From Pseudomonadota bacterium (GTDB lineage: Bacteria > Pseudomonadota > Alphaproteobacteria > Acetobacterales > Acetobacteraceae), in contig JAJZFB010000058.1 in NCBI GenBank assembly GCA_021805545.1, positions 1 to 34,167 of the forward strand: 34,167 bases of DNA, given 5' to 3'. The notes beneath the pieces were generated by a model. It made no database searches, was not told where the DNA came from, and saw only the letters and a program-made list of their open reading frames with translations. This document shows, in pieces, positions 23,603 to 31,481 of this stretch; the stretch's first letter is position 1, and the number at the start of each line of letters is the position of its first letter. A program made the position numbers and the translations under genes.

Positions 23603-24634
23603 ATGGGCAAGACGAAGACAAAAGAAAACAAGAAAGACGATAAGGACAATAAGGCGGCGGAGGGCAAGAACGCCAGAAAGAAGGACAAGCCCAACGGCAA
23701 ACCCAAGGCTGGCATGAAGGCCAGGCCGCCGGAGCCCGAGGCGCTTTCCGCCCCGGACGCCGCGCGCCTTTATGCCGACGGCACGCCGTTCGACCGCGTG
23801 CAATATCTGGAAGCCAAGCTCATTTTGAAACCGGAGCGCTTTACCTCCGTGCAGAGTTTCCGCAGCTTTGGCAAAATTGTGCAGCGCACCGCCAGGCGCC
23901 TTGGGGTTGGTTTTATGGATGATCCCAAAGCCGGTTTGCGGCCCGAAATCCGCGAGGTGACATTTTTCGATACGCCTGATTTCGCACTTTATAATAACGC
24001 CTTCATTCTGCGGCGGCGTATTTCTTATGTGGATGGCTTTCCCGTTGGCGACCCCGAAATTGTATGCAAATTCCGCCACCCGGACGAGACGCTGGCCGCG
24101 GCGATGGATATGCGCCCCAAGATTCAGGGTACCTACCGCATCAAGTTCAAATCCGAGGTGCTGCCGCTGAAGAATGAGATTGGCGGTTTTCGCCGGCTAT
24201 TCTCGCATAATTGCCAGTTTGGCCTCAGCCAGACGCGCGATGGCGACAGAACCTCGCTGGCCGCGCTGAGCCGCGCCTTCCCCGGTATCGCCATGCTCAA
24301 CCGCCCCGGGACCGAGCATGTTAGGCTGGTGAATGAGGGGATTGTGGAGGAGGTGCTGCTGCCGCTGGGCAGGCTGGATTTTGGCCAGGGCGCCGTTGGT
24401 AAATGCGATGTCTCGCTCTGGCGCACGCGCGGCGAGCATAAGCCGCTTGTCGGCGAGTTTGCCTTCCAGGTGAAGTTCGCCCGCCGCGAGGATATTGGCT
24501 CTCCACCGCGCAAACTTGGTGCCCAGTTTTACGCCGTATTGCAGCACGAGGTTGCCGATTGGCTGCTGCTGGGCATGACCAAAACGGCGATGGTCTACCG
24601 CCTTAACGGCATATTGCCGTCCAGCCATGAGTGA
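23603..24634 (+). CDS. CYTH-like (triphosphate tunnel metalloenzyme-type) protein with Lys-rich tail
   Basis: 343 residues, not firmly recognised. The first 45 or so residues are extremely Lys/Asp/Asn-rich (KTKTKENKKDDKDNK), likely disordered. From about 65 on, the pattern resembles a CYTH/VTC beta-tunnel: YLEAKLILK (68-76) like the E-x-E-x-K start, FFDTPDFALYNNAFILRRR (121-139) like the 'Y-D-T-x-x-x-L' and Arg strands, EIVCKFR (152-158), and later VGEFAFQVKF. Such domains hydrolyse triphosphates, cAMP precursors or polyphosphate. A strong Shine-Dalgarno GGGAGGAA (23589-23596) supports the start. It overlaps the chromate-transporter gene by 8 bases. The assignment is tentative. Confidence 0.5.
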   Translation: MGKTKTKENKKDDKDNKAAEGKNARKKDKPNGKPKAGMKARPPEPEALSAPDAARLYADGTPFDRVQYLEAKLILKPERFTSVQSFRSFGKIVQRTARRLGVGFMDDPKAGLRPEIREVTFFDTPDFALYNNAFILRRRISYVDGFPVGDPEIVCKFRHPDETLAAAMDMRPKIQGTYRIKFKSEVLPLKNEIGGFRRLFSHNCQFGLSQTRDGDRTSLAALSRAFPGIAMLNRPGTEHVRLVNEGIVEEVLLPLGRLDFGQGAVGKCDVSLWRTRGEHKPLVGEFAFQVKFARREDIGSPPRKLGAQFYAVLQHEVADWLLLGMTKTAMVYRLNGILPSSHE

Positions 24635-25205
24635 GCCTTTGCCCGCGCCGGCGCGCGGCCCGTTGCGTGTCTCGCTCGCGCAGGTATTTCTGCAATTCTT
24701 TATTATTGGCCTCACCAGTTTTGGCGGCCCCGTGCCTTATTTGCGCGGGCGCCTTGTAACAAAATTGCAATGGCTTGATGACAGGGAATTTGTCGAGCTG
24801 CTTTCCATCAGCCAAAGCCTGCCCGGGTTGAATGCGACCAATCTCGCTGTTTTGGTGGGAGAGCGGTTGCGTGGCCCGGCGGGTGCCGCCGCCGCCATTA
24901 TCGCCATTTGCCTGCCAGGCGGGCTGTATATGTTCGGTGCCGGTATTTTCTACCGCATTCATGGCGATCATGCCTGGGTTACAGCGGCGCTGAAAGGCAT
25001 TGCCGCCGCCTCGATCGGGCTTGTTCTCGCCACCGTCGTGCAGCTTGCCGAGCGTTCGCTCAGCGGGCGGGCGGATTTTATTTTCATCGCGCTTACCGTG
25101 CTGGCCGTTAACCGGTTTCATTTCTCGGTGCCGGAGGCGCTGATCGGTGTTGGGCTGACGGCCATCATCTGGCACCGCCCGCGCCGGGCGGCACCCACCG
25201 AATGA
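24627..25205 (+). CDS. Chromate transporter family protein, first half
   Basis: 192-residue membrane protein of the CHR family, short form with one CHR domain. The family start reads FLQFFIIGLTSFGGPVPYLRG, and the signature near 61-72 is ISQSLPGLNATN. Short CHR proteins work as pairs with opposite topology, and the second half follows at 25234. Chromate efflux is known for some members; others may move sulfate-like anions. It overlaps the CYTH-like gene end, so the three genes form an operon. Confidence 0.85.
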   Translation: MSEPLPAPARGPLRVSLAQVFLQFFIIGLTSFGGPVPYLRGRLVTKLQWLDDREFVELLSISQSLPGLNATNLAVLVGERLRGPAGAAAAIIAICLPGGLYMFGAGIFYRIHGDHAWVTAALKGIAAASIGLVLATVVQLAERSLSGRADFIFIALTVLAVNRFHFSVPEALIGVGLTAIIWHRPRRAAPTE

Positions 25206-25233
25206 GCAAGCGCGGCAGTTTAAGCAAAGGCTG

Positions 25234-25758
25234 ATGGATATGGACCAAATCTTCGCGGTTATCCGTGTTTTCGCCTATCTCTCGCTACTGACCGTGGGCG
25301 GCGGCATGGCCGCTTTTCCGGAGATGAAAGCGCAGGTGGTGGGAATTCACCACTGGATGGATTTCACCCAGCTCATCCATTTCTATTCGCTTGGCCAGAT
25401 GGTGCCAGGCCCGAACATGATGATGATTGTGCCCATTGGCGATTGGGCGGCAGGGCCGCTTGGCGCGGTGGCCGCCGTGGCGGCGTTTTTTGGCCCCACG
25501 GCCCTGTTGACCTATGTGGCTGGGCGGTTATGGACGCGCCTGGAAGCCTGGCCGTGGCGGGCCTCCATACAAAAGGGCCTCGCGCCTGTTTCGGTTGGGC
25601 TGCTGCTGGCGGGGTGTTTTACCATGGCGAAAGGCACGATCTCGGGCGTTGAAACGGCGTCCATTTCGGCCGGTGTGCTGTTGATTTTGTTGCAGTATAA
25701 AGTCAATCCCGCTTTGCTTGTGATTGGCGGGGGGATTGTTGGCCTGCTCTCGTTTTGA
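25234..25758 (+). CDS. Chromate transporter family protein, second half
   Basis: 174-residue partner CHR-domain membrane protein. Family landmarks: LTVGGGMAAFPEM (18-30), the signature FYSLGQMVPGPNMMMI (50-65) and FFGPTALLTYVAGRLW. The gene begins 28 bases after its partner; ATG 25234 or 25240 are both possible (M-D-M). A terminator follows at 25790. With the first half it would form a heterodimeric anion transporter in the inner membrane. Confidence 0.86.
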   Translation: MDMDQIFAVIRVFAYLSLLTVGGGMAAFPEMKAQVVGIHHWMDFTQLIHFYSLGQMVPGPNMMMIVPIGDWAAGPLGAVAAVAAFFGPTALLTYVAGRLWTRLEAWPWRASIQKGLAPVSVGLLLAGCFTMAKGTISGVETASISAGVLLILLQYKVNPALLVIGGGIVGLLSF

Positions 25759-25789
25759 TGGCTTGGGCGGGGAGTGGAAACGTGACAGG

Positions 25790-25816
25790 ATCCCCGGCGG
25801 CGCGGGGATGATTTTT
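25790..25816 (+). terminator. Terminator of the chromate-transporter operon
   Basis: Stem ATCCCCG (25790-25796) with CGGGGAT (25803-25809), 6-nt loop, then GATTTTT. It lies 32 bases after the stop. Confidence 0.65.
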
Positions 25817-25826
25817 GCGGCAAGAT

Positions 25827-25904
25827 CGCGCGTGGGGCTGGCGGGGCGGCCACGCGCCAGGCATAAGCCTAATACCAACGGTCATGCTCAATGACCGTTG
25901 GTAT
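25827..25904 (+). repeat. Palindromic element, copy B (core plus hairpin 2)
   Basis: The GC-rich 43-bp core (25827-25869) is identical base for base to the reverse complement of the core in copy C. It is followed by hairpin 2: ATACCAACGGTCAT (25872-25885), loop GCTCA, ATGACCGTTGGTAT (25891-25904). Hairpin 1 is missing. This half copy complements copy A, which has hairpin 1 but not hairpin 2. Confidence 0.9.
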
Positions 25905-25912
25905 CAGAAGGT

Positions 25913-25983
25913 GATGACTCGAGATGCGCTCACTTTGCGCGCGGTTCGAAAGTCTGAATCGCGCTCTGCTTCATTGATTGAGG
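25913..25983. repeat. Intergenic repeat family 2, copy R2
   Basis: Same sequence family as 20801-20870, starting GATGACTCGAGATGCGCTCA. It begins eight bases after element copy B and is followed by a different stem-loop at 26004. Confidence 0.85.
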
Positions 25984-26003
25984 GCCGGATTCAGATTCCA
26001 GGC

Positions 26004-26022
26004 CGGATCACAACGTGATCCG
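26004..26022. repeat. Stem-loop between the chromate operon and dienelactone hydrolase gene
   Basis: Perfect 8-bp stem CGGATCAC-AAC-GTGATCCG, 28 bases after the minus-strand hydrolase stop, without a T-tract on either strand. It may belong to the R2 repeat unit or act as a transcript 3' end. Confidence 0.5.
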
Positions 26023-26049
26023 ATCTAAAATCATCCGGCTCTAAGGCGC

Positions 26050-26793
26050 TTAGCCCAGTGTTTCCTTGAAGAGTTTCAGCAGTACATCCCAATGGCGGGC
26101 GGCGGCTTCTGGTTTATAGGCGGGCAGGTCGCGCACGGCGAAACCGTGATGCGCCCCTGTGTATATTTCAAACTCATAATCCACCTTGGCGGTGTCCAGC
26201 GCCTGTTTCAACCGGGCTTCCTGCTCCACGGGGAAGGTGGGGTCTTCCACCGCCGCGCCAATATAAAGCCGTGCCTTGATGGCGCTGGCGAATTGGTGCG
26301 GGCTGTCGGGCGTATCGGCGCCAAGATAGCCGCCATGGAACGAGGCGGCGGCGGCGAAGCTGGCGGGGAAGGCGCCGGCGGCGGTAATGGCGGCATGGCC
26401 GCCCATGCAATAGCCGGTGGCACCAAATTGCTGCCCCTTAACCTCGGGCCGTGTGGCGATGAATTTAAGATAGGCTTGCGTATCCGCCACTTTGCGGGCG
26501 CGGGTGAGGCTGCCGACCCATTCCATCAGCTTGGCCCGGCGCGCCTCATCGGCGAACACGGCGGGCGGGTCCATGGGCGGGTAGGCGCCAAAGCGGTAAT
26601 AGGCATCGGGCAGCAGCACGGTATAACCGGCATCGGCCAGTTTCTGGCCCATCTCCCACATCGCGGGGCGGATGCCGAGGCCATCCATGAAAAAAATGAC
26701 GCCAGGCCAGGGGCCGGTGCCAGTGGAGGGGGTGAAGAGAGAGGCGGGGCAGGTGCCGTCGCTGGTTGCAATTGTTACGTCTTGGCGGGGCAT
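26050..26793 (-). CDS. Dienelactone hydrolase family protein
   Basis: Alpha/beta hydrolase of 247 residues. The nucleophile elbow is GYCMGG with C129, followed by D184 (VEDPTFP) and H216 in AHHGF, the Cys-Asp-His triad of dienelactone hydrolases that open the lactone ring in chlorocatechol degradation; many homologues are general esterases. The N-terminus MPRQDVTIATSDG at 26793 matches the family. The open frame continues upstream to 27117 but only shadows the DUF805 gene on the same strand, so that extension is discarded. It lies 97 bases after the DUF805 gene. Confidence 0.88.
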   Translation of the reverse strand: MPRQDVTIATSDGTCPASLFTPSTGTGPWPGVIFFMDGLGIRPAMWEMGQKLADAGYTVLLPDAYYRFGAYPPMDPPAVFADEARRAKLMEWVGSLTRARKVADTQAYLKFIATRPEVKGQQFGATGYCMGGHAAITAAGAFPASFAAAASFHGGYLGADTPDSPHQFASAIKARLYIGAAVEDPTFPVEQEARLKQALDTAKVDYEFEIYTGAHHGFAVRDLPAYKPEAAARHWDVLLKLFKETLG

Positions 26794-26890
26794 GGGCGTT
26801 ATCCGTTCACAGTGGTTTGCGGCAGGTTTAAGGGGCGCGCGGCGGCGGTGCAAATATTGGCCCGCGCGGAATTTGGCCCGGTATTGCCGG

Positions 26891-27502
26891 TTAAAACGCG
26901 GCGTGGCGCGGCTGGCCGTATTTGTTGTTGGAGACGCTGCCAGGCCGGATGAGCGACAGGATGAACGGCACGGCCAGAGGCAGGCCCAACGCGAAAAAAG
27001 CGGCATAGGCGAGCCGGGGCAGGAACGGGTTGGTGGCCACAAGCCCGCCAACCCCGCCCAAAACGAGAGAGCAGCCCAGCCCGCCCGGCAGGGTCCACCA
27101 GCCGGAGCGGCCAACATCGTGCAGGCGCCGGACCTGCACCGAAAAAAGCGGCGTGACGGCGCTGAAGAAGACGAGATGCACCAGCAGGGCGAGAAAGAGT
27201 AATATGAAGGCTGGCAGCACGGATGCTCCCAGCGCTTGCGCGGCGCTTTGCAGAAGAGCGGCTTTTAGCGCGGGCAGATTGATGGGATTGGTTATGATCT
27301 GGCTGAGATTAAGGGCTTGCACCCCCTGTGCCGGAACTGCTCCCTGATGCTTCAGGGCGGTGCCGGCGATGTTCAACCCCTTGCCCAGCAGTTTGGTTAG
27401 CCCGGTGAACAGCCAGAACAGCCAGTATTCCGCCCGGGTGGCGCGGCCGGAGGTATGGAAATATCTTTTATAACCCACGGCAATCGCCTCGCCGAACCGC
27501 AT
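26891..27502 (-). CDS. DUF805 membrane protein
   Basis: 203-residue inner-membrane protein with four hydrophobic segments. The two DUF805 hallmarks are clear: [18 protein letters not shown] near the N-terminus and [13 protein letters not shown] before the third segment. An insertion of about 60 residues after the first helix makes it longer than the usual 110-150. The frame is open to 27559, but ATG 27502 ([15 protein letters not shown]) fits the family and has AGAGGG upstream. The function of DUF805 proteins is unknown. It is divergent from lepA. Confidence 0.87.
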   Translation of the reverse strand: MRFGEAIAVGYKRYFHTSGRATRAEYWLFWLFTGLTKLLGKGLNIAGTALKHQGAVPAQGVQALNLSQIITNPINLPALKAALLQSAAQALGASVLPAFILLFLALLVHLVFFSAVTPLFSVQVRRLHDVGRSGWWTLPGGLGCSLVLGGVGGLVATNPFLPRLAYAAFFALGLPLAVPFILSLIRPGSVSNNKYGQPRHAAF

Positions 27503-27617
27503 TCCACCCTCTTGCTGGTCATCCTGGCTACACCAGCCCAGTCTGCCTGCGCCTGTCAAACCCGTTTTGCAAAACCCTTATCGACGCCGCCCCCCGTTTT
27601 CGCGTAAAGCACCCGCC

Positions 27618-29423
27618 ATGACTGGCACACCGCTCGAACTCATCCGCAATTTTTCCATTATCGCGCATATCGATCATGGCAAATCCACCCTGGCTGACAG
27701 GCTGATCCAGCATTGCGGGGGGCTGACCGCGCGCGAGATGACCGAGCAGGTGCTCGATAACATGGATATCGAGAAAGAGCGCGGCATTACCATCAAGGCG
27801 CAGACGGTGCGGCTGGAATACCCGGCGGCGGATGGGAAAACCTATGTTCTCAACCTGATGGACACGCCCGGCCATGTGGATTTTGCCTATGAGGTGAGCC
27901 GCAGCCTGGCCGCGTGCGAGGGCTCGCTGCTGGTGGTGGATGCCAGCCAGGGTGTGGAGGCGCAGACCCTGGCCAATGTGTATCAGGCCATAGACGCCCA
28001 CCACGAGATTGTGCCGGTGCTGAACAAGATTGACCTGCCAGCCGCCGACGTGCCGAGGGTAAAGCAGCAGATTGAGGATGTGATTGGCATTGATGCCTCT
28101 GACGCGGTGGAGATTTCTGCCAAGACGGGGCTGAACATAGAGGGTGTGCTGGAGGCGCTGGTAACGCGCCTGCCGCCGCCCAAGGGGAATGAAAGCGCCG
28201 AGCTGCAGGCGCTGCTGGTGGATAGCTGGTACGACCAGTATCTGGGCGTGGTGATTCTGGTGCGCGTGAAAAATGGCGTGCTGAAGCGCGGGCAGAAGAT
28301 CCGCATGATGTCCACCGGGGCGGTGCACCCGGTGGAGCAGCTTGGGGTGTTTACGCCCAAGATGCGCGCGGTGGACCAGCTTGGGCCGGGCGAGATGGGG
28401 TATATTACCGCCGCCATTAAAACCGTGGCGGACTGCAATGTGGGCGACACCATCACCGATGACCGGCGCCCCGCCGCCGAGCCGCTGCCGGGCTTCAAGC
28501 CCTCGGTGCCCGTGGTGTGGTGCGGGCTGTTCCCCGTGGATGCCGATGATTTCGAGAAGCTGCGCGAGAGCCTGGCCAAGCTGCGGCTGAATGATGCCAG
28601 CTTCCATTACGAGGCGGAAAGCTCGGCGGCGCTGGGGTTTGGCTTCCGCTGCGGCTTCCTCGGGCTGCTGCATCTGGAGATCATCCAGGAGCGGCTGAGC
28701 CGCGAGTTCGACCTGAATTTGATCGCGACCGCGCCCTCGGTGGTGTACCATATTTACAAGACCAACGGGGAGATGGAGGAGCTGCACAACCCGGCGGACA
28801 TGCCGGATGGCTCGATTATCGACCATATCGAGGAGCCGTGGATTAAGGCGACCATCATGGTGCCGGATGATTATCTGGGGTCCATCCTCACGCTGTGCTC
28901 TGAACGGCGCGGGCAGCAGGTGGATTTGACCTATGTGGGCAACCGCGCCATGGCCGTGTACCGGCTGCCGCTGAACGAGGTGGTGTTCGATTTCTACGAC
29001 CGGCTGAAATCGGTGAGCCGCGGCTATGCCAGCTTTGACTACCAGTTGGAGGATTATGCGGAGGCTGACCTGGTGAAGATTTCCATTCTGGTGAACCAGG
29101 AGCCGGTGGATGCGCTGTCCTTTATTGCCCACCGCAGCCAGGCGGAGACGCGCGGGCGGGCCATTTGCGGCAAGCTGAAGGATTTGATCCCCAAGCAGCT
29201 TTTCAAGATTGCCATCCAGGCTGCCATTGGCGGGCGGGTGGTGGCGCGCGAAACCATCTCGGCGCTTTCCAAGGATGTGACGGCCAAGTGCTATGGCGGC
29301 GATATTAGCCGCAAGCGCAAGCTGCTGGAAAAGCAGAAAGAGGGCAAAAAGCGCATGCGCCAGTTTGGCAAGGTGGAGATACCGCAAAGCGCGTTTTTGG
29401 CGGCGCTGAAGATGGATGCTTGA
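27618..29423 (+). CDS. lepA: Elongation factor 4 (LepA)
   Basis: Ribosomal GTPase that acts on translocation/initiation under stress. 601 residues from ATG 27618, matching the usual length of about 600. G1 [10 protein letters not shown]3 DTPGHVDF, G4 NKIDLP and the LepA-specific C-terminus [20 protein letters not shown] are present. The open frame extends 17 codons upstream, but those residues ([13 protein letters not shown]) are not part of the family. It is followed by tRNA-Ser after 55 bases; a stem GCTTCC-GTTAT-GGAAGC (29451-29467) lies between. Confidence 0.97.
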   Translation: MTGTPLELIRNFSIIAHIDHGKSTLADRLIQHCGGLTAREMTEQVLDNMDIEKERGITIKAQTVRLEYPAADGKTYVLNLMDTPGHVDFAYEVSRSLAACEGSLLVVDASQGVEAQTLANVYQAIDAHHEIVPVLNKIDLPAADVPRVKQQIEDVIGIDASDAVEISAKTGLNIEGVLEALVTRLPPPKGNESAELQALLVDSWYDQYLGVVILVRVKNGVLKRGQKIRMMSTGAVHPVEQLGVFTPKMRAVDQLGPGEMGYITAAIKTVADCNVGDTITDDRRPAAEPLPGFKPSVPVVWCGLFPVDADDFEKLRESLAKLRLNDASFHYEAESSAALGFGFRCGFLGLLHLEIIQERLSREFDLNLIATAPSVVYHIYKTNGEMEELHNPADMPDGSIIDHIEEPWIKATIMVPDDYLGSILTLCSERRGQQVDLTYVGNRAMAVYRLPLNEVVFDFYDRLKSVSRGYASFDYQLEDYAEADLVKISILVNQEPVDALSFIAHRSQAETRGRAICGKLKDLIPKQLFKIAIQAAIGGRVVARETISALSKDVTAKCYGGDISRKRKLLEKQKEGKKRMRQFGKVEIPQSAFLAALKMDA

Positions 29424-29478
29424 GCGGCTGAGCCCTTGTTTGTCGCGTGCGCTTCCGTTATGGAAGCCAGCCTGCGCG

Positions 29479-29569
29479 GGAGAGATGGCCGAGCGGCTTA
29501 AGGCGCACGCTTGGAAAGCGTGTGTACGTTAATAGCGTACCCAGGGTTCGAATCCCTGTCTCTCCGCCA
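29479..29569 (+). tRNA. tRNA-Ser (anticodon GGA)
   Basis: 91-nt class II tRNA. Acceptor GGAGAGA (29479-29485) pairs with TCTCTCC (29559-29565), followed by G and encoded CCA (29567-29569). The anticodon stem is CACGC/GCGTG with loop TTGGAAA, reading GGA. The long variable arm TGTACGTTAATAGCGTACC is typical of serine tRNAs, and the T-arm is CAGGGTTCGAATCCCTG. Confidence 0.97.
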
Positions 29570-29771
29570 CAGATACACATCAAATCTCTGAAATTCCTCG
29601 TAAAATAATCGTTTTGGTTTGTTCGGTCTACGCCTGGGTGTGCATCCGCGAGCTGGATTGACGCGAACGGGAACGGACGGACACCCGGTAAGCAGGCAGC
29701 CGGCTTCATGCTTGGCACCGGGCCGACCCAGAGCAAGGCCGCGTGAGAGTCGTATTTGACGAAAACAGGCT
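29570..29771. other. Gene-free spacer after tRNA-Ser
   Basis: About 200 bases, AT-richer at first. Open frames here on the minus strand are antisense readings of the tRNA. No duplicated tRNA 3' end (att repeat) or integrase is visible in the window. Confidence 0.5.
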
Positions 29772-29899
29772 CTTATACCAACGGTCACTGAGCATGACCG
29801 TTGGTATAAGGCTTATGCCTGGCGCGTGGCCGCCCCGCCAGCCCCACGCGCGATACCAACGGCTATAAAGGATGAGTCATCCTTTATAGCCGTTGGTAT
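29772..29899 (-). repeat. Palindromic element, copy C (complete: hairpin 2, core, hairpin 1)
   Basis: The only full copy, inverted relative to A and B. Hairpin 2 is CTTATACCAACGGTCA (29772-29787), 7-nt loop, and its exact complement 29795-29810. The core (29810-29852) has its own stem GCGCGTGG/CCACGCGC (29822-29829, 29844-29851). Hairpin 1 has 23-bp perfect arms (29853-29875, 29877-29899) around a single base. Both ends carry ATACCAACGG as terminal inverted repeats. Confidence 0.92.
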
Positions 29900-29958
29900 G
29901 ACGCATTTTTGCTGTTGTTTAGGGGTATGCTTTGGCCACGTTATTGGGAGGATCTGAC

Positions 29959-30087
29959 ATGCACGGCCGATTTGGCCCGATTGGTTGGCGTGACATGAGA
30001 ACGCGCCTCAGCAAAAATGGGTCAGAAGCAAAAACGGGTCAGAGCCGGAATGGGACGCGATTTTACAGGGCAATTGAGCGCCCATGA
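29959..30087 (+). pseudogene. Possible 5' remnant of a truncated gene
   Basis: A 42-codon frame starting ATG 29959, six bases after an excellent Shine-Dalgarno GGGAGGA (29946-29952). The product starts MHGRFGPIGWRDMRTRL and is not recognised; it runs into a short imperfect direct repeat (AAAAATGGGTCAGA / AAAAACGGGTCAGA) and then into the antisense of the GntR gene end. The strong start signal without a real gene behind it suggests a truncated coding region. Confidence 0.25.
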
Positions 30088-31242
30088 AATATGGTCATGC
30101 ATGTTTTGGTGCAGGCGCTCGGCCTCCGCGGCGTTTCCGTCCCGAAGGGCTTGGACAAGCTCGCTCCCCGCGGCAAGTAATGCGGCATCGATCTCGTTCC
30201 ATCGCGTGATGGCCGCGTTCCAGCTTTCATCCGTCTGGTTGAGGCGGGCGAGGTAGTAAGTGAAGCTTTCTGCCAATATGCTGATAAATTTATTGCCGCA
30301 AACGCGGTCTAGCTCCCCCTGCAGACGAAACCAGCGTACAGGTTCTGAATATTGGTGAAGCACAGATGCGATCTCGCCGCAGCGTAGCTGCCGTGTTTGG
30401 TCATCCAGCAACTGCAAATTGCGCATGGCCAGGCGCAGACGGATAAGGTAGAGGCCAAACACCGAGGGCATGAGATCCGCCAATGTTAGATGGCGTGACG
30501 CGAACAAGCCAAATAGCCGGCGAATCATGGCATCTGGTGAGGGCTGCACCAGAGAAAACCCGCCGCCGCGGCCACGCCGCACGGTCAGAATCGAAAGGTC
30601 GCCGAGAAGCCTGAGCGCCTCACGCAATGCCGGGCGGGTGCAGCCAAGCTGCTCGCAGAGCAAGGCTTCATTCCCCAGAAAAATGCCATTTTCCGGCGGG
30701 GGGCCATGGCTTTCGAGCAGGCGCGATGAGATGTTCATGGCACGATTAGCATTTGCCGTGCCAGGTGTTTTGCCGGTGGAGAAGAGAGCAGCGGTCTGCC
30801 GGTAGAGGGTAACAAAAAGCTCCTCATCGCCCAGCATGGCAAGAACCGGTTCGCCAGCAGAGACCGCGCTGCGCAAGGCCGCCTGGGTGAGGTTGTGCGC
30901 CTGCAGATAAGCCGCAAGCGCGGCAGCCATATCTTCGGTACGTGGCCTTAAAAGCTGCAAGCCACCCCTGCGGCCGCGTTGCATCTGCATTGACCCGCGC
31001 GCCTCCACGATACGTATGGCCTCGCGTAACGTGTCCCGGCTTATATTGAATTGCTCCATCAACTCGCGTTCAGTGCCCAGAAACGGGCCCTCCTGCCAGC
31101 CACTCTGCAGCGCGGCGTCTTCCAGCATCCATGCAACCAGCACCGGCCGTCTGGCAAGGTCTGCGTCTACCTTGTTGATGCGGGTGAATATATCCGTGAA
31201 CGGGTAGGCCCGCGCGATGAGATGGCTATTTTTGAGGCCCAT
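30022..31242 (-). CDS. GntR-family regulator with two HTH domains and an FCD-like domain
   Basis: 406-residue transcription factor. The first winged helix spans about 33-102 (GTERELMEQFNISRDTLREA, then the wing MQRGRRGGLQLL). A short helical remnant follows (105-160). A second winged helix spans about 165-235 (LGNEALLCEQLGCTRPALRE, wing VRRGRGGGFSLV), and a C-terminal helical FCD-like ligand domain covers about 255-395. Normal FadR/FCD regulators have one HTH and about 230 residues, so this looks like an internal duplication with partial loss of the first FCD. The last 12 residues may be junction-derived. There is no Shine-Dalgarno before ATG 31242. The ligand is unknown. Confidence 0.85.
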   Translation of the reverse strand: MGLKNSHLIARAYPFTDIFTRINKVDADLARRPVLVAWMLEDAALQSGWQEGPFLGTERELMEQFNISRDTLREAIRIVEARGSMQMQRGRRGGLQLLRPRTEDMAAALAAYLQAHNLTQAALRSAVSAGEPVLAMLGDEELFVTLYRQTAALFSTGKTPGTANANRAMNISSRLLESHGPPPENGIFLGNEALLCEQLGCTRPALREALRLLGDLSILTVRRGRGGGFSLVQPSPDAMIRRLFGLFASRHLTLADLMPSVFGLYLIRLRLAMRNLQLLDDQTRQLRCGEIASVLHQYSEPVRWFRLQGELDRVCGNKFISILAESFTYYLARLNQTDESWNAAITRWNEIDAALLAAGSELVQALRDGNAAEAERLHQNMHDHISWALNCPVKSRPIPALTRFCF

Positions 31243-31253
31243 GACATTTTTTA

Positions 31254-31275
31254 TGTATCAAACCGTTTATATACA
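31254..31275. promoter_or_regulatory. Candidate autoregulatory site of the GntR gene
   Basis: Half-sites TGTAT (31254-31258) and ATACA (31271-31275) form an interrupted dyad 12 bases before the start codon. The same TGTAT/ATACA halves, fused without spacer, make the palindrome TTTGTATACAAA at 9764. A -10-like TATAAA on the minus strand lies between the halves (31265-31270). Confidence 0.35.
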
Positions 31276-31320
31276 CACCCGCGGCAAATACGCGCAATGC
31301 TTTTACCGCCAGGGCAAGCG

Positions 31321-31373
31321 CTTATACCAGCGGGCATAAAGGATGACTCATCCTTTATGCCCGCTGGTATAAG
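31321..31373 (+). repeat. Palindromic element, copy D (solitary hairpin 1)
   Basis: Perfect 53-nt palindrome with 26-bp arms and a single central C (31347). It differs from hairpin 1 of copies A and C at three positions of the left arm (A-G, C-G, T-C), and each is matched by the complementary change in the right arm. No core or hairpin 2 is attached. Confidence 0.9.
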
Positions 31374-31387
31374 TGCGGCCGCAACAT

Positions 31388-31423
31388 AACGGCTGATATG
31401 TTGGCAACAACATATCAGCCGTT
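31388..31423. repeat. Perfect 16-bp stem with GCAA tetraloop
   Basis: AACGGCTGATATGTTG (31388-31403), GCAA, CAACATATCAGCCGTT (31408-31423). Unrelated in sequence to copy D, 14 bases away. It lies between the end of the minus-strand secreted-protein gene and the GntR gene, and could terminate the former, but has no long T-tract. Confidence 0.85.
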
Positions 31424-31443
31424 TCTGCGAGTTGTGCCGGGCT

Positions 31444-31481
31444 TGTCAGGCCCAAAAATGTCAGGCCCAAAAATGTCAGGC
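31444..31481. repeat. 15-bp tandem repeat, 2.5 copies
   Basis: The unit TGTCAGGCCCAAAAA occurs at 31444-31458 and 31459-31473, followed by TGTCAGGC. On the minus strand, just after the secreted-protein gene, this provides two T5 runs after a small hairpin (GCACG-CAA-CGTGC), so it may contribute to termination. Confidence 0.75.

Noticed and set aside
26092-26952. 286-codon plus-strand frame opposite dienelactone hydrolase
   Set aside because: Antisense shadow; the Gly/Ala-rich product lacks motifs.
26794-27117. N-terminal extension of the dienelactone hydrolase frame by 108 codons
   Set aside because: The extension only reads the DUF805 gene in another frame on the same strand; the family start is at 26793.
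27528-29387. 619-codon minus-strand frame opposite lepA
   Set aside because: Antisense of a highly conserved gene; His/Gln-rich and without any family signature.
29498-29788. Minus-strand open frame of 96 codons over tRNA-Ser, containing RDSNPG
   Set aside because: It is the antisense reading of the tRNA gene, a well-known artefact in databases; no start signal or family.
9585-31373. Palindromic repeats read as a CRISPR array
   Set aside because: Only four dispersed, differently composed copies with no regular spacers and no cas genes.
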